This document shows positions 51,320 through 59,532 of a DNA stretch of 64,000 nucleotides, one piece after another. Within the stretch, counting starts at the first letter, position 1. The number at the start of each line of letters is the position of its first letter. The notes under the pieces were generated by a model. That model searched no databases. It saw only the letters and a program-made list of their open reading frames with translations, and was not told the origin of the DNA. Source of the DNA: Iodobacter sp. BJB302 (GTDB lineage: Bacteria > Pseudomonadota > Gammaproteobacteria > Burkholderiales > Chitinibacteraceae); NCBI RefSeq assembly GCF_002735645.1, contig NZ_PDZG01000010.1, positions 1 to 64,000 of the forward strand, in the 5' to 3' direction. Position numbers and translations under genes: made by a program.

Positions 51320-51368
51320 GACGCTATTTTCAGCGCCAGGCGGGGATGGGTCTTTTAATCGACTTTAC
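51320..51368 (-). promoter_or_regulatory. Late-region element C: hairpin plus TTAATCGACTTTAC
   Basis: A hairpin with core GCTATTTTCAGCG (51324-51336), then CGGGG, GGGTCTTTTAAT and the core 51355-51368. Nearly all of it matches element D at 58307-58355. A further core TTAAGCCGCTTTAA lies at 51441-51454. Position directly before the protease gene suggests a promoter or post-transcriptional site. Confidence 0.5.
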
Positions 51369-51512
51369 AATTAACGGCGAGGGGCAAAAATGCAGTGCGG
51401 ACAAGGGGGATTGAATGCGGCGTAAAGGCTTTATAAAGCTTTAAGCCGCTTTAAAAGAGGGGCTAGGCTATGTTGGCTTGTGTGAAGGGGAGCGAGGGCG
51501 CAGCTGGCGGCG

Positions 51513-51968
51513 TTACCGAAGGGCCGCACGGGTGAGGTGATCCAGGCACAGATCAAGGATTTCGCGCTCATCCTCAGCAGACACACCCAAAAATGGGCGG
51601 GCTGGGATATCGCCCCACAGATGCGGGAATTCAGATTTTTTACCGCCAAACTGCATCATGGCTGCCTGTACTTTACTACTGCCGACCATCACACCCGCGC
51701 TGTCAGCCTCATAGTGAATCTCATTCGATAGCGAGTGGGTCTCGCCAATCAGGGGGCGATCCCCTTCTTTGTAGTTCAGCGTTGAAAGCACACTGTTGAG
51801 TGCCCACTTTTCACCATCCGGGCCACGGCCCTCGTCAAAGCGCCTGATTGTGGTATTGGTCAGGTGTTCACCAATGTCTTTAAACACCGGCCGCAGATTG
51901 ATGGCTGCGCTTTGTACATTGGCCAGTGCTCGGCGCACTGCAGCTTCGGTCAGAGTAATTTGAATCAT
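51513..51968 (-). CDS. Phage virion morphogenesis protein (Mu gpG-like)
   Basis: A 151-residue protein: KDIGEHLTNTTIRRFDEGRGPDGEKWALNS and MVGSSKVQAAMMQFGG are typical of the virion morphogenesis (gpG) family in tail/head completion. Four-base overlap with the gpF-like gene. Confidence 0.9.
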   Translation of the reverse strand: MIQITLTEAAVRRALANVQSAAINLRPVFKDIGEHLTNTTIRRFDEGRGPDGEKWALNSVLSTLNYKEGDRPLIGETHSLSNEIHYEADSAGVMVGSSKVQAAMMQFGGKKSEFPHLWGDIPARPFLGVSAEDEREILDLCLDHLTRAALR

Positions 51969-52693
51969 CGCGCCATCCTTCGTATATCTTCAGCCACACT
52001 TTGCCCCGGCGCGTAATCCCAGCCGTATTGAATACCAACAGGCAGCGTGACTACTTCGCCGGTGCGCTTTACCACATGTTGATAAGTGCCATCATCCGGC
52101 GCGGTATCCGGCTTGGCCTTGCCGAGCCGTTTCATTTCCCGCTCATTGATGGCCTCAATAATGCATTTGCAGCCAAAGCCGTTTGGTGTGAAGTGGGTAT
52201 CAAACCACGGGTCTTGTGCCGGTAGCACCGTGTTGTGCCAGGCTTTGTGGCTGAGCCGTGGATGCTCGCGGGAGCGATGCACATAGCGCCAGTAGGGTCG
52301 GCTCGCCAACACTTCCGGGTCGGTCATTTGGGCATAGCGGCCTGCAGAGTAGCTGGTGCGCAGGTTGGTGGTGTAAATGATCCGGGTGCGCCATGCGATT
52401 CCATCCGCACTGCCTTCACCCAGCCAGCCGGTCCAGCCACGCTTTTGCACAATGTTTTCAAACTCGTCACGAAACGCTTGGATGGTTTTGCCTTCATCAA
52501 TGGCGGTCTGAATAGCGGTTTTCAGATCCGCTACCAGGTCTTCTTTCATGGCTCCCGCCACAATAAAACCACGGTCGTGGCCAGCAGCAATGAGATCATC
52601 CCAATGCTCTGATGGCAGCGCCAATTTCTTGGAAAAATAGGCCAGCTGCTCGGCAAATGGCTTTGCAAAAACGGCACTCAGATCAACCGCCAT
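51965..52693 (-). CDS. Phage head morphogenesis protein (Mu gpF-like)
   Basis: About 242 residues from ATG 52693 (AGAGG six bases before): MAVDLSAVFAKPFAEQLAYF, then WRTRIIYTTNLRTSYSAGRY, HPRLSHKAWHNTVLPAQDPWFDTHFTPNGFGCKC. This is the Mu F-like minor head protein fold. The frame to 52732 extends into the portal gene and is rejected. Confidence 0.9.
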   Translation of the reverse strand: MAVDLSAVFAKPFAEQLAYFSKKLALPSEHWDDLIAAGHDRGFIVAGAMKEDLVADLKTAIQTAIDEGKTIQAFRDEFENIVQKRGWTGWLGEGSADGIAWRTRIIYTTNLRTSYSAGRYAQMTDPEVLASRPYWRYVHRSREHPRLSHKAWHNTVLPAQDPWFDTHFTPNGFGCKCIIEAINEREMKRLGKAKPDTAPDDGTYQHVVKRTGEVVTLPVGIQYGWDYAPGQSVAEDIRRMAR

Positions 52694-54164
52694 TTTTAAC
52701 CTCTGCACGGCCAGCCGCATCAGCGCACGCAAATGCCAGGCTCATCACCTTGGCCATGTCGCCAATATCCAGCTCGCTAAATTCAGCCAGCAGCGATGTT
52801 TGCAGCTGGGAGAGATCATCCACCTGGTCAAGCCGCTGGCGAATCCGCCCCAGCCATTCATCTAAGTGGGGCTGGGCTTCTTCAGCGAGGGTATTGCTGG
52901 CCAGATCCGCATAATCAGGCTCGTCTACACTTTCCGCAAAATCTGCAGGGGCCGTGGCGGGTGCGTCGCTGACTGGGGTTTCATCTAAATCCCCGTTTTG
53001 CAGATCGTATGCCCGCTTGAAATAGGCCGGGGTGAATTTGGCACCGGCTCTGCTGAGTTTTTCATCCCTCGTGGCTTGTACATCATTAACCTCTTTTTGC
53101 TCCCACATACTGAATGTGGGCCGCGCCACGCCCTCGCCAAAATTCAGATCACAAATCCACTCGATCAGCTGATTGAGGGTTTCTTCAATAATGGCTTTGT
53201 CGCCATCGCGCAGATCGCGGGTGACCTCCAGCCCAGCCGTGGCAGACGCTTTATTGCTGGTGGATTCGGTCGTTTGGTTCTGGCCAAGCAGGGCAATCGA
53301 GACCTCAGAGCGGCAAAAGTACAGCAGCCGCTCGTACACATCGGCACTGCCTGCTTTACCGGCGGCTTCTTTGATCTCAACACTGGAGTCATCTGGGATC
53401 ACGGCAGCTGCGTCCTGCACCATGTTTTCCAAGCTATCGAGTAGCCGATCAATCTCTGGCTCTGGTGTGCCGCGTGGGTGTTTGCCGACGACCCACGGCA
53501 TGCCGTATTTTTCGGTAAACGTCACCCAAAACTTTAAGCCGCCTTTTTTAAAGGTGGTGGGCCAGAACACCATGCTCAGATCTGGAAAACCATACGGGTT
53601 GTCATAGCTGGGATCTTGCCGGGGTAAAAGAAACTTGCGATCGGGCAGCTCTTCACCTTCGATACGATTTTCTTTTGTGCGCAGGCGCAACTCGTTTTCT
53701 GGGCTAAATACAAACCACTCTGCAGGTTTACCGATGATATCGATTGGTACGATATAGCTGCCCACTTTGCCCCAGACGATCTCCATGGGCTGATAGCCAA
53801 ACAGCACGGCATCCAACATTTCATTAATGATGCGCTCCAGTTTTAAATTACTAAAAACAGAGGTGATCAGCTTGCTGGCACTGCTTTTTGCAGATTCGCG
53901 GTTAATGCCCCATTCAAGTGCTTTCACTGCGGATTTACGGCGGCGGATAAATGCACCCACGCTGGAGTCTGAGCGCAGCTCCCTATAGACTTTGATATCC
54001 AGGCCCAGTTTTTTCAGCACAGTATCCGGGTTGGGCAGGTACATGCCCAGGCCGTAAAAATCAATGCTGCGGCTGCGCGTGGCCAGCTGCTCGGAGAGTG
54101 CTTTGTTCTGCTCGCCAAACTGCACGAATTCTGTGGGGCTAACCCATAATCCCTTGGCTTTCAT
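52683..54164 (-). CDS. DUF935 portal protein (Mu gp29-like)
   Basis: A 493-residue portal: SVGAFIRRRKSAVKALEWGI, VLFGYQPMEIVWGKVG, FWVTFTEKYGMPWVVGKHPRG and LLGQNQTTESTSNKASATAGLEVTRD are diagnostic of DUF935. It forms the DNA entry ring. Overlaps terminase by four bases. Confidence 0.94.
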   Translation of the reverse strand: MKAKGLWVSPTEFVQFGEQNKALSEQLATRSRSIDFYGLGMYLPNPDTVLKKLGLDIKVYRELRSDSSVGAFIRRRKSAVKALEWGINRESAKSSASKLITSVFSNLKLERIINEMLDAVLFGYQPMEIVWGKVGSYIVPIDIIGKPAEWFVFSPENELRLRTKENRIEGEELPDRKFLLPRQDPSYDNPYGFPDLSMVFWPTTFKKGGLKFWVTFTEKYGMPWVVGKHPRGTPEPEIDRLLDSLENMVQDAAAVIPDDSSVEIKEAAGKAGSADVYERLLYFCRSEVSIALLGQNQTTESTSNKASATAGLEVTRDLRDGDKAIIEETLNQLIEWICDLNFGEGVARPTFSMWEQKEVNDVQATRDEKLSRAGAKFTPAYFKRAYDLQNGDLDETPVSDAPATAPADFAESVDEPDYADLASNTLAEEAQPHLDEWLGRIRQRLDQVDDLSQLQTSLLAEFSELDIGDMAKVMSLAFACADAAGRAEVKNGG

Positions 54165-55657
54165 TGGTATCCCCGTGTGATTTTTTCACCGCCACGGCGG
54201 CGGCGCGATTTGACTTTGACCGGCCCTTTGTTGAGTTCGCGGCTGGCAAAGTAAGCCAGCGCCAGGGCAATGGCTGCATCGCCGTGGCGTTTGCCCTTGT
54301 CTTCCCCGGTGCTGCGCTTTTCTGCAATACGGGGCACACCGCGCACCACTTCGATCGCTTTCAGGTCGTCCAAAATATCGGCATGGCTGGGCAGATCAAT
54401 CAGGTTACCATCTTCCAGTGCGGCCTTAACCGGCGGCATGTGCTCGCGATACCAAGCTTCGCTGAGCATTACTTGCTGGATGCGGCTAATGCCGTATTTT
54501 TGCATCGCATATTCGGCGAGTGCCTGGCCATTGCCGCGTGCGTCGAATGCACCGCCCATAAAGCGGGGCAGACGGTCCAGCAGGTAAAAGCAGATCTGCT
54601 CTTGCTGCCGAAATGGCACATTGCGCAGCTCTAAAATAAAGGGCACACGGCGTACCAAGTTTTGCTGCTGGATCAGTGGCACATGCACGCTCAAATCGCC
54701 GCTGCGGCCAAAGTCTTCACCGTTGAAAGAAATGGCATCGGCTGGCAGCTTGGCCAGCAATGGGGCAAGGTGTTTTTTTAGCCAATCGGCACACTCTGCT
54801 TCGCGGATATGATCGGGCAATAGCTCAAAGCCCTCGTCACATTTGTAACGCAGTAGTGGCGTTTCTTTGCTCATACGAGATTCAATCAGCGCCCTGGACA
54901 GCCAGGCACCGCCGCTGTCTTTGGGAATGCAATCCAGCTCTTCTTCTACATCGTCACCATAGAAGGCCCGGATTCCCTTTGCCCATTCAGCCTCCCCATC
55001 GGCGGACCACTCTTTGCCTGTGCGTAAACAAATACGCCGATACAATCCTTCTGCCAGTGCTTCATTAAACGTAATGCGGTGCAAGCTGTAGGGCGTTTTA
55101 CCCGCGCGAATATCGCCAATCAGTGAGTTAAATGGGTTAGTCACCCCATCGTGAGTGGAGATAATATGAACCTGGCCACCCCACATCAGCAGCGCCATCG
55201 CCGCTTTTTTCAGCTCTTCCAGCTGCTCGTGGAACGCCGCCTCATCAATAATCACGCGCCCGGCTTTACCCCGTAAATTGTTAGGACGGGAGGATAGCGC
55301 GGTCACGCGGTAGCCAGAGGCAAAGCGGATCACGAATGCATGAATGGCTTTTTCATCGTCGCCATCTACAAAGACTTCCTCGGTTTCTTCAATCTCGCCA
55401 GCCGCCAGGCTGTAGTGCTTGGCCCAGTCGGCGCAGTCACGAATAAACTCCAATGCCATCACTTTGTTGTAACCGATGTACCAACTATCCATGCCATTCT
55501 GGCTGGCGGAAAGCAATGCGGAATCTGCAGCCTCTGCCCATGACAGACCAATCCGGCGGGATTTTTCGCATACTTTTACGGGCGAGGTATCGGCACACCA
55601 GCGCTGCTGGTAGGGCAGCAATACGGCTGGCGATCGGCTGATGCGGGGTTCGCTCAT
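54161..55657 (-). CDS. Phage terminase large subunit (Mu gp28-like)
   Basis: A 498-residue packaging ATPase/nuclease: Walker A-like CEKSRRIGLSW (30-40), Walker B VIIDEAAFH (135-143), coupling motif ISTHDGVTNPF, and an RNase H-like nuclease part with FNGEDFGRSGDLSVH and FDARGNGQALAEYAM. Four-base overlap with DUF3486. Confidence 0.94.
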   Translation of the reverse strand: MSEPRISRSPAVLLPYQQRWCADTSPVKVCEKSRRIGLSWAEAADSALLSASQNGMDSWYIGYNKVMALEFIRDCADWAKHYSLAAGEIEETEEVFVDGDDEKAIHAFVIRFASGYRVTALSSRPNNLRGKAGRVIIDEAAFHEQLEELKKAAMALLMWGGQVHIISTHDGVTNPFNSLIGDIRAGKTPYSLHRITFNEALAEGLYRRICLRTGKEWSADGEAEWAKGIRAFYGDDVEEELDCIPKDSGGAWLSRALIESRMSKETPLLRYKCDEGFELLPDHIREAECADWLKKHLAPLLAKLPADAISFNGEDFGRSGDLSVHVPLIQQQNLVRRVPFILELRNVPFRQQEQICFYLLDRLPRFMGGAFDARGNGQALAEYAMQKYGISRIQQVMLSEAWYREHMPPVKAALEDGNLIDLPSHADILDDLKAIEVVRGVPRIAEKRSTGEDKGKRHGDAAIALALAYFASRELNKGPVKVKSRRRRGGEKITRGYQ

Positions 55658-56199
55658 GCTGCAATCCCTAAAATCTGGCGGCGGATGGCATCGGCAGCAG
55701 CGTCAGACAGCCCGCCATTTTTAACCACTTTTTCTACCGCTGCAGCCGCAGCATCTACCCGCGATTGCAGCTCTAAGCGGAATTTTTTCTGATTCACAGA
55801 GGCCCGCGCCAGTGTGGCGATGTTTTTAGCCGCATCGGACAGCATGGCAATGCGGTCTGCCGGGTTTACATCTTCTGCAGTAGCCTCCTGCAGATTCATA
55901 ATCGAATCAAAAAGCTCGGTTTGCACCAGTGCCACAAGCGCTTCGGAGCGGGCGTCTTTATCATCCGACGCGCCTTCAGTGAGCATACGGGCGGCTTCGG
56001 TACTGGCTTTAATGGCCGCAAAACGCCGCTCTATTTTCTGGCCATAGCGGTGAATGGCAGATTTGCTGATCACATAGCCTTGCTCCCTTAGCATTTCCTC
56101 CAGTGCCTGGTAGCCGCTGAAATTGCTTTCAGTGAGCGCACGCTCTAACCAGCGCCGTGCATCTTCGGGCAGGCCATCGATACTGCTGCGGCGGGCCAT
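55654..56199 (-). CDS. DUF3486 protein (Mu gp27-like, likely small terminase)
   Basis: A 181-residue protein: MARRSSIDGLPEDARRWLER, then ALEEMLREQGYVISKSAIHRYGQ with a helix-turn-helix. DUF3486 proteins directly precede the Mu-type large terminase and probably recognise the packaging site. Confidence 0.92.
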   Translation of the reverse strand: MARRSSIDGLPEDARRWLERALTESNFSGYQALEEMLREQGYVISKSAIHRYGQKIERRFAAIKASTEAARMLTEGASDDKDARSEALVALVQTELFDSIMNLQEATAEDVNPADRIAMLSDAAKNIATLARASVNQKKFRLELQSRVDAAAAAVEKVVKNGGLSDAAADAIRRQILGIAA

Positions 56200-56201
56200 G
56201 A

Positions 56202-56513
56202 TTATGAACTCCAGTATTTAACGGGCCGGGCAATGCCTGGCTCGCACTCAATGGTGTATTCGGCGATATCGACCCCGCAGCGAGTCAAGTCTGCAAACCA
56301 TGTGCCGCTCGGCTCTTTTCGCAGCTCTACAAGCTGGCGATCGCTCAGATAATCCAGCTCGCGGCGGACTTCCAGAGCAGTGGCATCGGGATAGATTGCC
56401 CGCATCACCTCCAGCAAAAACTGTTCATTGCTGGTGTGAGGGCGCGCTTTATCCAGTGTGTTGATGAGATTCCAGCGCATGGATTCGCGGCGGATTTTGA
56501 CGAGATCAGTCAT
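56202..56513 (-). CDS. VpaChn25_0724-type phage protein (Mu gp26-like)
   Basis: A 103-residue protein (RWNLINTLDKARPHTSNEQFLLEVMRAIYPDATALEVRRELDYL) with a winged-helix-like pattern, found beside DUF3486 in Mu-like phages. Overlaps the upstream gene by eight bases. Confidence 0.8.
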   Translation of the reverse strand: MTDLVKIRRESMRWNLINTLDKARPHTSNEQFLLEVMRAIYPDATALEVRRELDYLSDRQLVELRKEPSGTWFADLTRCGVDIAEYTIECEPGIARPVKYWSS

Positions 56514-56841
56514 TGCGGGTGCTCCTTAATTGAGTGACTTCCAGCTTGGAATACAGCGCATCCAGCTTGGCCTCCAATACGCTCTGGCCCCGGATGTAGT
56601 CCTCACGCCGCACATATTGAATAGGCAACTCGGCCAGATGTTTCAGCCAATCGCGTTCTAACCTGTTGAAATCCTCATCACGTTTAACAAGTGAGGTTTC
56701 AATCTGCGTGAAACGAGAGGATTGCCGTTCTTCAAATTGTTTAAAAAGCGCTTTCAATAGAGCAATCAGCATCCCTGAAAAAAACACAAACACAGCGGAC
56801 CCCATGCTCAGTGCCTGCCAGAACTCAATATTGATATTCAT
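56506..56841 (-). CDS. Phage membrane protein with coiled coil (Mu gp25-like position)
   Basis: A 111-residue protein with one N-terminal membrane span (MGSAVFVFFSGMLIALLKALF) and a charged helical C-terminus. DUF2730-like proteins occupy this position in Mu-type phages. Function unknown. Confidence 0.75.
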   Translation of the reverse strand: MNINIEFWQALSMGSAVFVFFSGMLIALLKALFKQFEERQSSRFTQIETSLVKRDEDFNRLERDWLKHLAELPIQYVRREDYIRGQSVLEAKLDALYSKLEVTQLRSTRND

Positions 56842-56962
56842 GAGTAAATCCCGCCTCTTGGTTGTGCTGCGTAGCCCAGTACAGCATCGCTAAAAAACGG
56901 TGCTGGCGATGGGCCATAAAGTGCTGCCAGCGATACCACTGCAACACATGCGCGTTTTTCAT
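56825..56962 (-). CDS. Short phage protein in lysis module
   Basis: A 45-residue open frame (MKNAHVLQWYRWQHFMAHRQ...) starts in the ATGA overlap with the Rz stop and overlaps the next gene by 17 bases, so every base between Rz and the membrane-protein gene is coding. Rich in His, Trp and Tyr. Tight overlaps on both sides argue that it is real; no family recognised. Confidence 0.6.
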   Translation of the reverse strand: MKNAHVLQWYRWQHFMAHRQHRFLAMLYWATQHNQEAGFTHEYQY

Positions 56963-57543
56963 TGCTGCTCATGCCAGTTAATCAGCTGATTAAGCTGCGC
57001 CTCTATGGTGCTGCAGCGCAGCGCGTTGTCGATATGATTGGTCAGGATGTCGGGCTGGGTAACGCCACTGGCGAGGAGGCAATCAGCGGAATCGCAGGCA
57101 CTGGCCGCGTCAGTAAGACTCGCGGTGGTTTGTTGATCACTGGCGGCGGGCACGCCAAGGGCGCTGTTCCACAGGCGGACAAAGCCAGTAGTAAACACAG
57201 CAGCAGGCAGCGGCACAGGGGCCGCGCTGGGCGAGGCTTTATAGATAGTGGTAACACGGCTCACACTCCTTGAAAGCTGCACACGGGCCTCACTCAGCTG
57301 TGCGCGGGTTTGATCCAGCTCGGTGGCAAGTTTTTCGCCAAATGCCTGCGCCTGTTGCTGCTGCTCCAGCATGCGGTTTGCTCCGGCCAGCCGATCAAGC
57401 AAGGCCTGGTCTCGCTGCTCAGCAAACTCAGCATCAGCGCGGGATGAAGCCCAGCTCCAGCCACCAGCCCCGCCCAGTGCCAGCCCAGCGGCAAACAGGC
57501 CGCCCATTAGTAAAAGTTTGGAGAGGATAGAATCAGGAAGCAT
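56959..57543 (-). CDS. Rz-like i-spanin
   Basis: A 194-residue protein with an N-terminal membrane anchor (LLLMGGLFAAGLALGGAGGW), a long coiled coil (about 35-100) and a Cys-containing C-terminal domain: the Rz layout. With Rz1 it fuses inner and outer membranes at lysis. The Rz1-like gene lies entirely inside it in another frame. Confidence 0.82.
   Translation of the reverse strand: MLPDSILSKLLLMGGLFAAGLALGGAGGWSWASSRADAEFAEQRDQALLDRLAGANRMLEQQQQAQAFGEKLATELDQTRAQLSEARVQLSRSVSRVTTIYKASPSAAPVPLPAAVFTTGFVRLWNSALGVPAASDQQTTASLTDAASACDSADCLLASGVTQPDILTNHIDNALRCSTIEAQLNQLINWHEQQ
57042..57257 (-). CDS. Embedded Rz1-like o-spanin lipoprotein
   Basis: A 71-residue frame within Rz: signal sequence CLLLCLLLALSAC with lipobox Cys29, then a short Pro-rich mature part (ACPPPVINKPPRVLL), exactly the Rz1 pattern. 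Complete nesting within Rz is known from lambda. Confidence 0.82.
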   Translation of the reverse strand: MLPLSIKPRPARPLCRCLLLCLLLALSACGTAPLACPPPVINKPPRVLLTRPVPAIPLIASSPVALPSPTS

Positions 57544-57757
57544 CAGAGCCTCCTTTGCGGCTGGCCAGCCAGTGCCGGGCTACGGCATAGCCGCCAACCA
57601 CTCCCAAATAAACCAGCCAGCCATCGCTGGTTAGCGTGCCCGCCCAGCCTTGCTTAATAAACACGGCGGTTGAGGCCGCACACGCTACATTGGCCCACAG
57701 CTTGCTGTGGCTTAAGCGGTTGGTCTGCGGGTTGGTAATCAGATCAGAGAGCTGCAT
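57533..57757 (-). CDS. Holin-like small membrane protein
   Basis: A 74-residue protein from ATG 57757, with GGAGG upstream (TTG 57769 rejected). Polar start MQLSDLITNPQTNRLSHSK, then two weak hydrophobic segments (VACAASTAVFIKQGW and GWLVYLGVVGGYAVARHW). Position between amidase and Rz suggests a holin or lysis regulator; DUF2644-like. Confidence 0.7.
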   Translation of the reverse strand: MQLSDLITNPQTNRLSHSKLWANVACAASTAVFIKQGWAGTLTSDGWLVYLGVVGGYAVARHWLASRKGGSDAS

Positions 57758-58283
57758 TCTCGCCTCCAATTACATGAGATAGCAGCGGCTGCATGCCATT
57801 CATACGCCAATCCACCACGCAAAAGCCGGGGCAGGTTTTGCTGTATTCATTGGGGGAGATTTTGCCGTCGCCGTTCAGATCAGGCGATAAATCGCGGTGG
57901 CCAACCACCTTTGCAGCGGGGTATTTCTGCTGCAAAGATTTAACCAGGCTATGTAGTGCCTCCCACTGGCGGGGAGTAAACGCATCCGTACCCACCATGC
58001 AAATGCCGAGGGAGTTGGCATTGTGCCCAGCCACATGAGCGCCAATTTCATCAATATTGCGGCCAGTTTCTAATGTGCCATTGCAGTCAATGACCCAGTG
58101 ATAGCCAATAGCAGAAAGGATGGGGTTAAAGGCATCACGGGCAGCGGCGCTGCGTTTAAAGCCCCGGTTGCTGTGCCATACATCAATGATTTCAACGGCG
58201 CTCTTGCCCCGGCCATTACCTAAGCTTCGGCCATTGTGGCTGGCTGAGCAGTGAATCACGATCAGATTAATAGTGCGGGACAT
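57744..58283 (-). CDS. N-acetylmuramoyl-L-alanine amidase endolysin
   Basis: A 179-residue Amidase_2 (T7-lysozyme type) enzyme. Zinc ligand candidates are His11 (VIHCSAS), His129 (VVGHRDLSP) and Cys151 (KTCPGF). The loop DLNGDGKISPNEY (135-147) is EF-hand-like, suggesting calcium dependence. No signal peptide, so release needs the holin. Ribosome site GGAGG. Confidence 0.93.
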   Translation of the reverse strand: MSRTINLIVIHCSASHNGRSLGNGRGKSAVEIIDVWHSNRGFKRSAAARDAFNPILSAIGYHWVIDCNGTLETGRNIDEIGAHVAGHNANSLGICMVGTDAFTPRQWEALHSLVKSLQQKYPAAKVVGHRDLSPDLNGDGKISPNEYSKTCPGFCVVDWRMNGMQPLLSHVIGGENAAL

Positions 58284-58303
58284 TTGCCGCCTCCAAAACG
58301 AAA

Positions 58304-58355
58304 CATGCCGCTATTTTCAGCGGCATGCGGGAGGAGGTCTTTTAATGCTGTTTAA
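58304..58355 (-). promoter_or_regulatory. Late-region element D: CATGCCGCT hairpin plus TTAATGCTGTTTAA
   Basis: Arms CATGCCGCT (58304-58312) and AGCGGCATG (58319-58327) around ATTTTC, then CGGGAGG, AGGTCTTTTAAT and the core 58342-58355. It sits just before the lysis/head genes and closely matches element C. Confidence 0.5.
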
Positions 58356-58369
58356 GGTATAGCCATTGA

Positions 58370-58951
58370 TTACTTCTTACAGTGATTTGGCTTGGGCATT
58401 TCTATTGTTTTTCCAGTTGTTTTATCTAGGCTCAAAACAGTTAAGCAATCTACTCCCCCAAACTTCTGAATCATTTCCTTGTTATGTGCGGCGGTCTGTT
58501 GCGCAAACATTGCATCTGTAGTTGCAAGGTTTTTCTGGCAGTTTTTTAAATCGGTTTTATATTGTTTTCGTGGAGAAATAACGAATTTTTCATCAAGCTG
58601 ATCTGACGCATATTTTTGCTGTGTAATTGCGTATGACTGAGCTGATGTTAATAAATTACGGCAGCTAACAAACTTCTCAGCATCAGGTTGATCCGTAAAT
58701 ATGGGAGGCCAGCTATTTAGCAACGAGCGATATTTTTCAGAACGAAAAATATGAGTCATTGCCTCCTCATTCAGCACCGCATTGTCGCCCAAAGGTTTTT
58801 TGTATGTGTTTATATAATCAAATGAATTCTTAGCTAGCGCCCTTGCTTCAGCAAGAGAAAGTTTATGAGCATCAGTGGCAAGGGCGCTGGCCGATGCAGC
58901 GAGCAACAAAACAGTAAATATATAGCCACATGATTTTGGATCTTTACTCAT
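58370..58951 (-). CDS. Exported protein of unknown function (moron-like)
   Basis: A 193-residue protein with a signal peptide (hydrophobic IFTVLLLAASASALA) and a helical mature part containing paired cysteines (SCRNLL, KNCQKN, VDCLTV, NHCKK). Unlike phage structural proteins; AT-richer than the late genes. A lysogenic-conversion role is possible but unproven. GGAG lies before the ATG. Confidence 0.65.
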   Translation of the reverse strand: MSKDPKSCGYIFTVLLLAASASALATDAHKLSLAEARALAKNSFDYINTYKKPLGDNAVLNEEAMTHIFRSEKYRSLLNSWPPIFTDQPDAEKFVSCRNLLTSAQSYAITQQKYASDQLDEKFVISPRKQYKTDLKNCQKNLATTDAMFAQQTAAHNKEMIQKFGGVDCLTVLSLDKTTGKTIEMPKPNHCKK

Positions 58952-58997
58952 AGCAAGCTCCTTCTAACATAATGACACCGGCAAACTAGCTAATAGA

Positions 58998-59201
58998 TTA
59001 AAGCGGTTCAATCCCCGCAGCTAATGCAGCACAGGCCAGCGATGTGCGCCGGTCTATCTCTACTGGTCGGTTATCTCTAAAACGAGCGCCTCTTTCCCAC
59101 TCTTGGTATGCAGTTAGCCTGACGCCCATAGCGTCTGCGGCTTGCTGCTGTGTGTAGCGCATTGTCTCAACACGCCATAATTTTAGTTGTTCATGAGTCA
59201 T
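58998..59201 (-). CDS. Small helix-turn-helix DNA-binding protein
   Basis: A 67-residue protein: RYTQQQAADAMGVRLTAYQEWERG is an XRE-type helix-turn-helix. Similar small regulators precede the late genes of BcepMu-type phages. It could control late transcription. The end of its gene contains another copy of the TTAAAGCGGTT-type core (58998-59011). Confidence 0.78.
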   Translation of the reverse strand: MTHEQLKLWRVETMRYTQQQAADAMGVRLTAYQEWERGARFRDNRPVEIDRRTSLACAALAAGIEPL

Positions 59202-59204
59202 TGT

Positions 59205-59474
59205 TTATTTAACAACTTTAAGGTCTTTCTTTGTAAAAGAATTTTCAGCAGAAAAGCTTACTCCGCTATCCAGCCAAGAGTCTAATTTTGACCAATACTC
59301 ATGGGAGGCAATCACCTTATCCCAAATGTCATCAATGTTTTGAAAAATAGTTCCAACGCAAAATTTGTGGATACCTTTCGCATCTCTAACATCCCCCCAG
59401 CCCCTGGGGGTTTTAATTTTTAAGGATATTTTTTCTAATGGTTTAATGTATGTAGTTATAATAGAATTACTTGA
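59205..59474 (-). CDS. Coding-like frame without a normal start codon
   Basis: Ninety codons stay open and read as protein-like sequence (KIKTPRGWGDVRDAKGIHKF ... YWSKLDSWLDSGVSF), ending at TAA 59205-59207 four bases before the HTH gene's start. No ATG, GTG or TTG is available upstream of the conserved-looking part, so it is either a remnant, or uses an unusual start (ATT/ATA). Promoter-like TTTACT and TATTAT with a 17-base spacer lie at its upstream edge, together with the palindrome ACTTGATTATCAAGT (59469-59483). Confidence 0.4.
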   Translation of the reverse strand, partial: SSNSIITTYIKPLEKISLKIKTPRGWGDVRDAKGIHKFCVGTIFQNIDDIWDKVIASHEYWSKLDSWLDSGVSFSAENSFTKKDLKVVK

Positions 59475-59483
59475 TTATCAAGT
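59469..59483. promoter_or_regulatory. Operator-like palindrome ACTTGATTATCAAGT
   Basis: Perfect seven-base arms around one T, followed by a further half-site TACTTGAT at about 59492-59499. It overlaps promoter-like boxes reading leftward and is a candidate repressor site within the accessory region. Confidence 0.45.
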
Positions 59484-59532
59484 AAAGAGGATTTACTTGA
59501 TTTACGAATAAAGCCGATGGATGGCAACGCGC

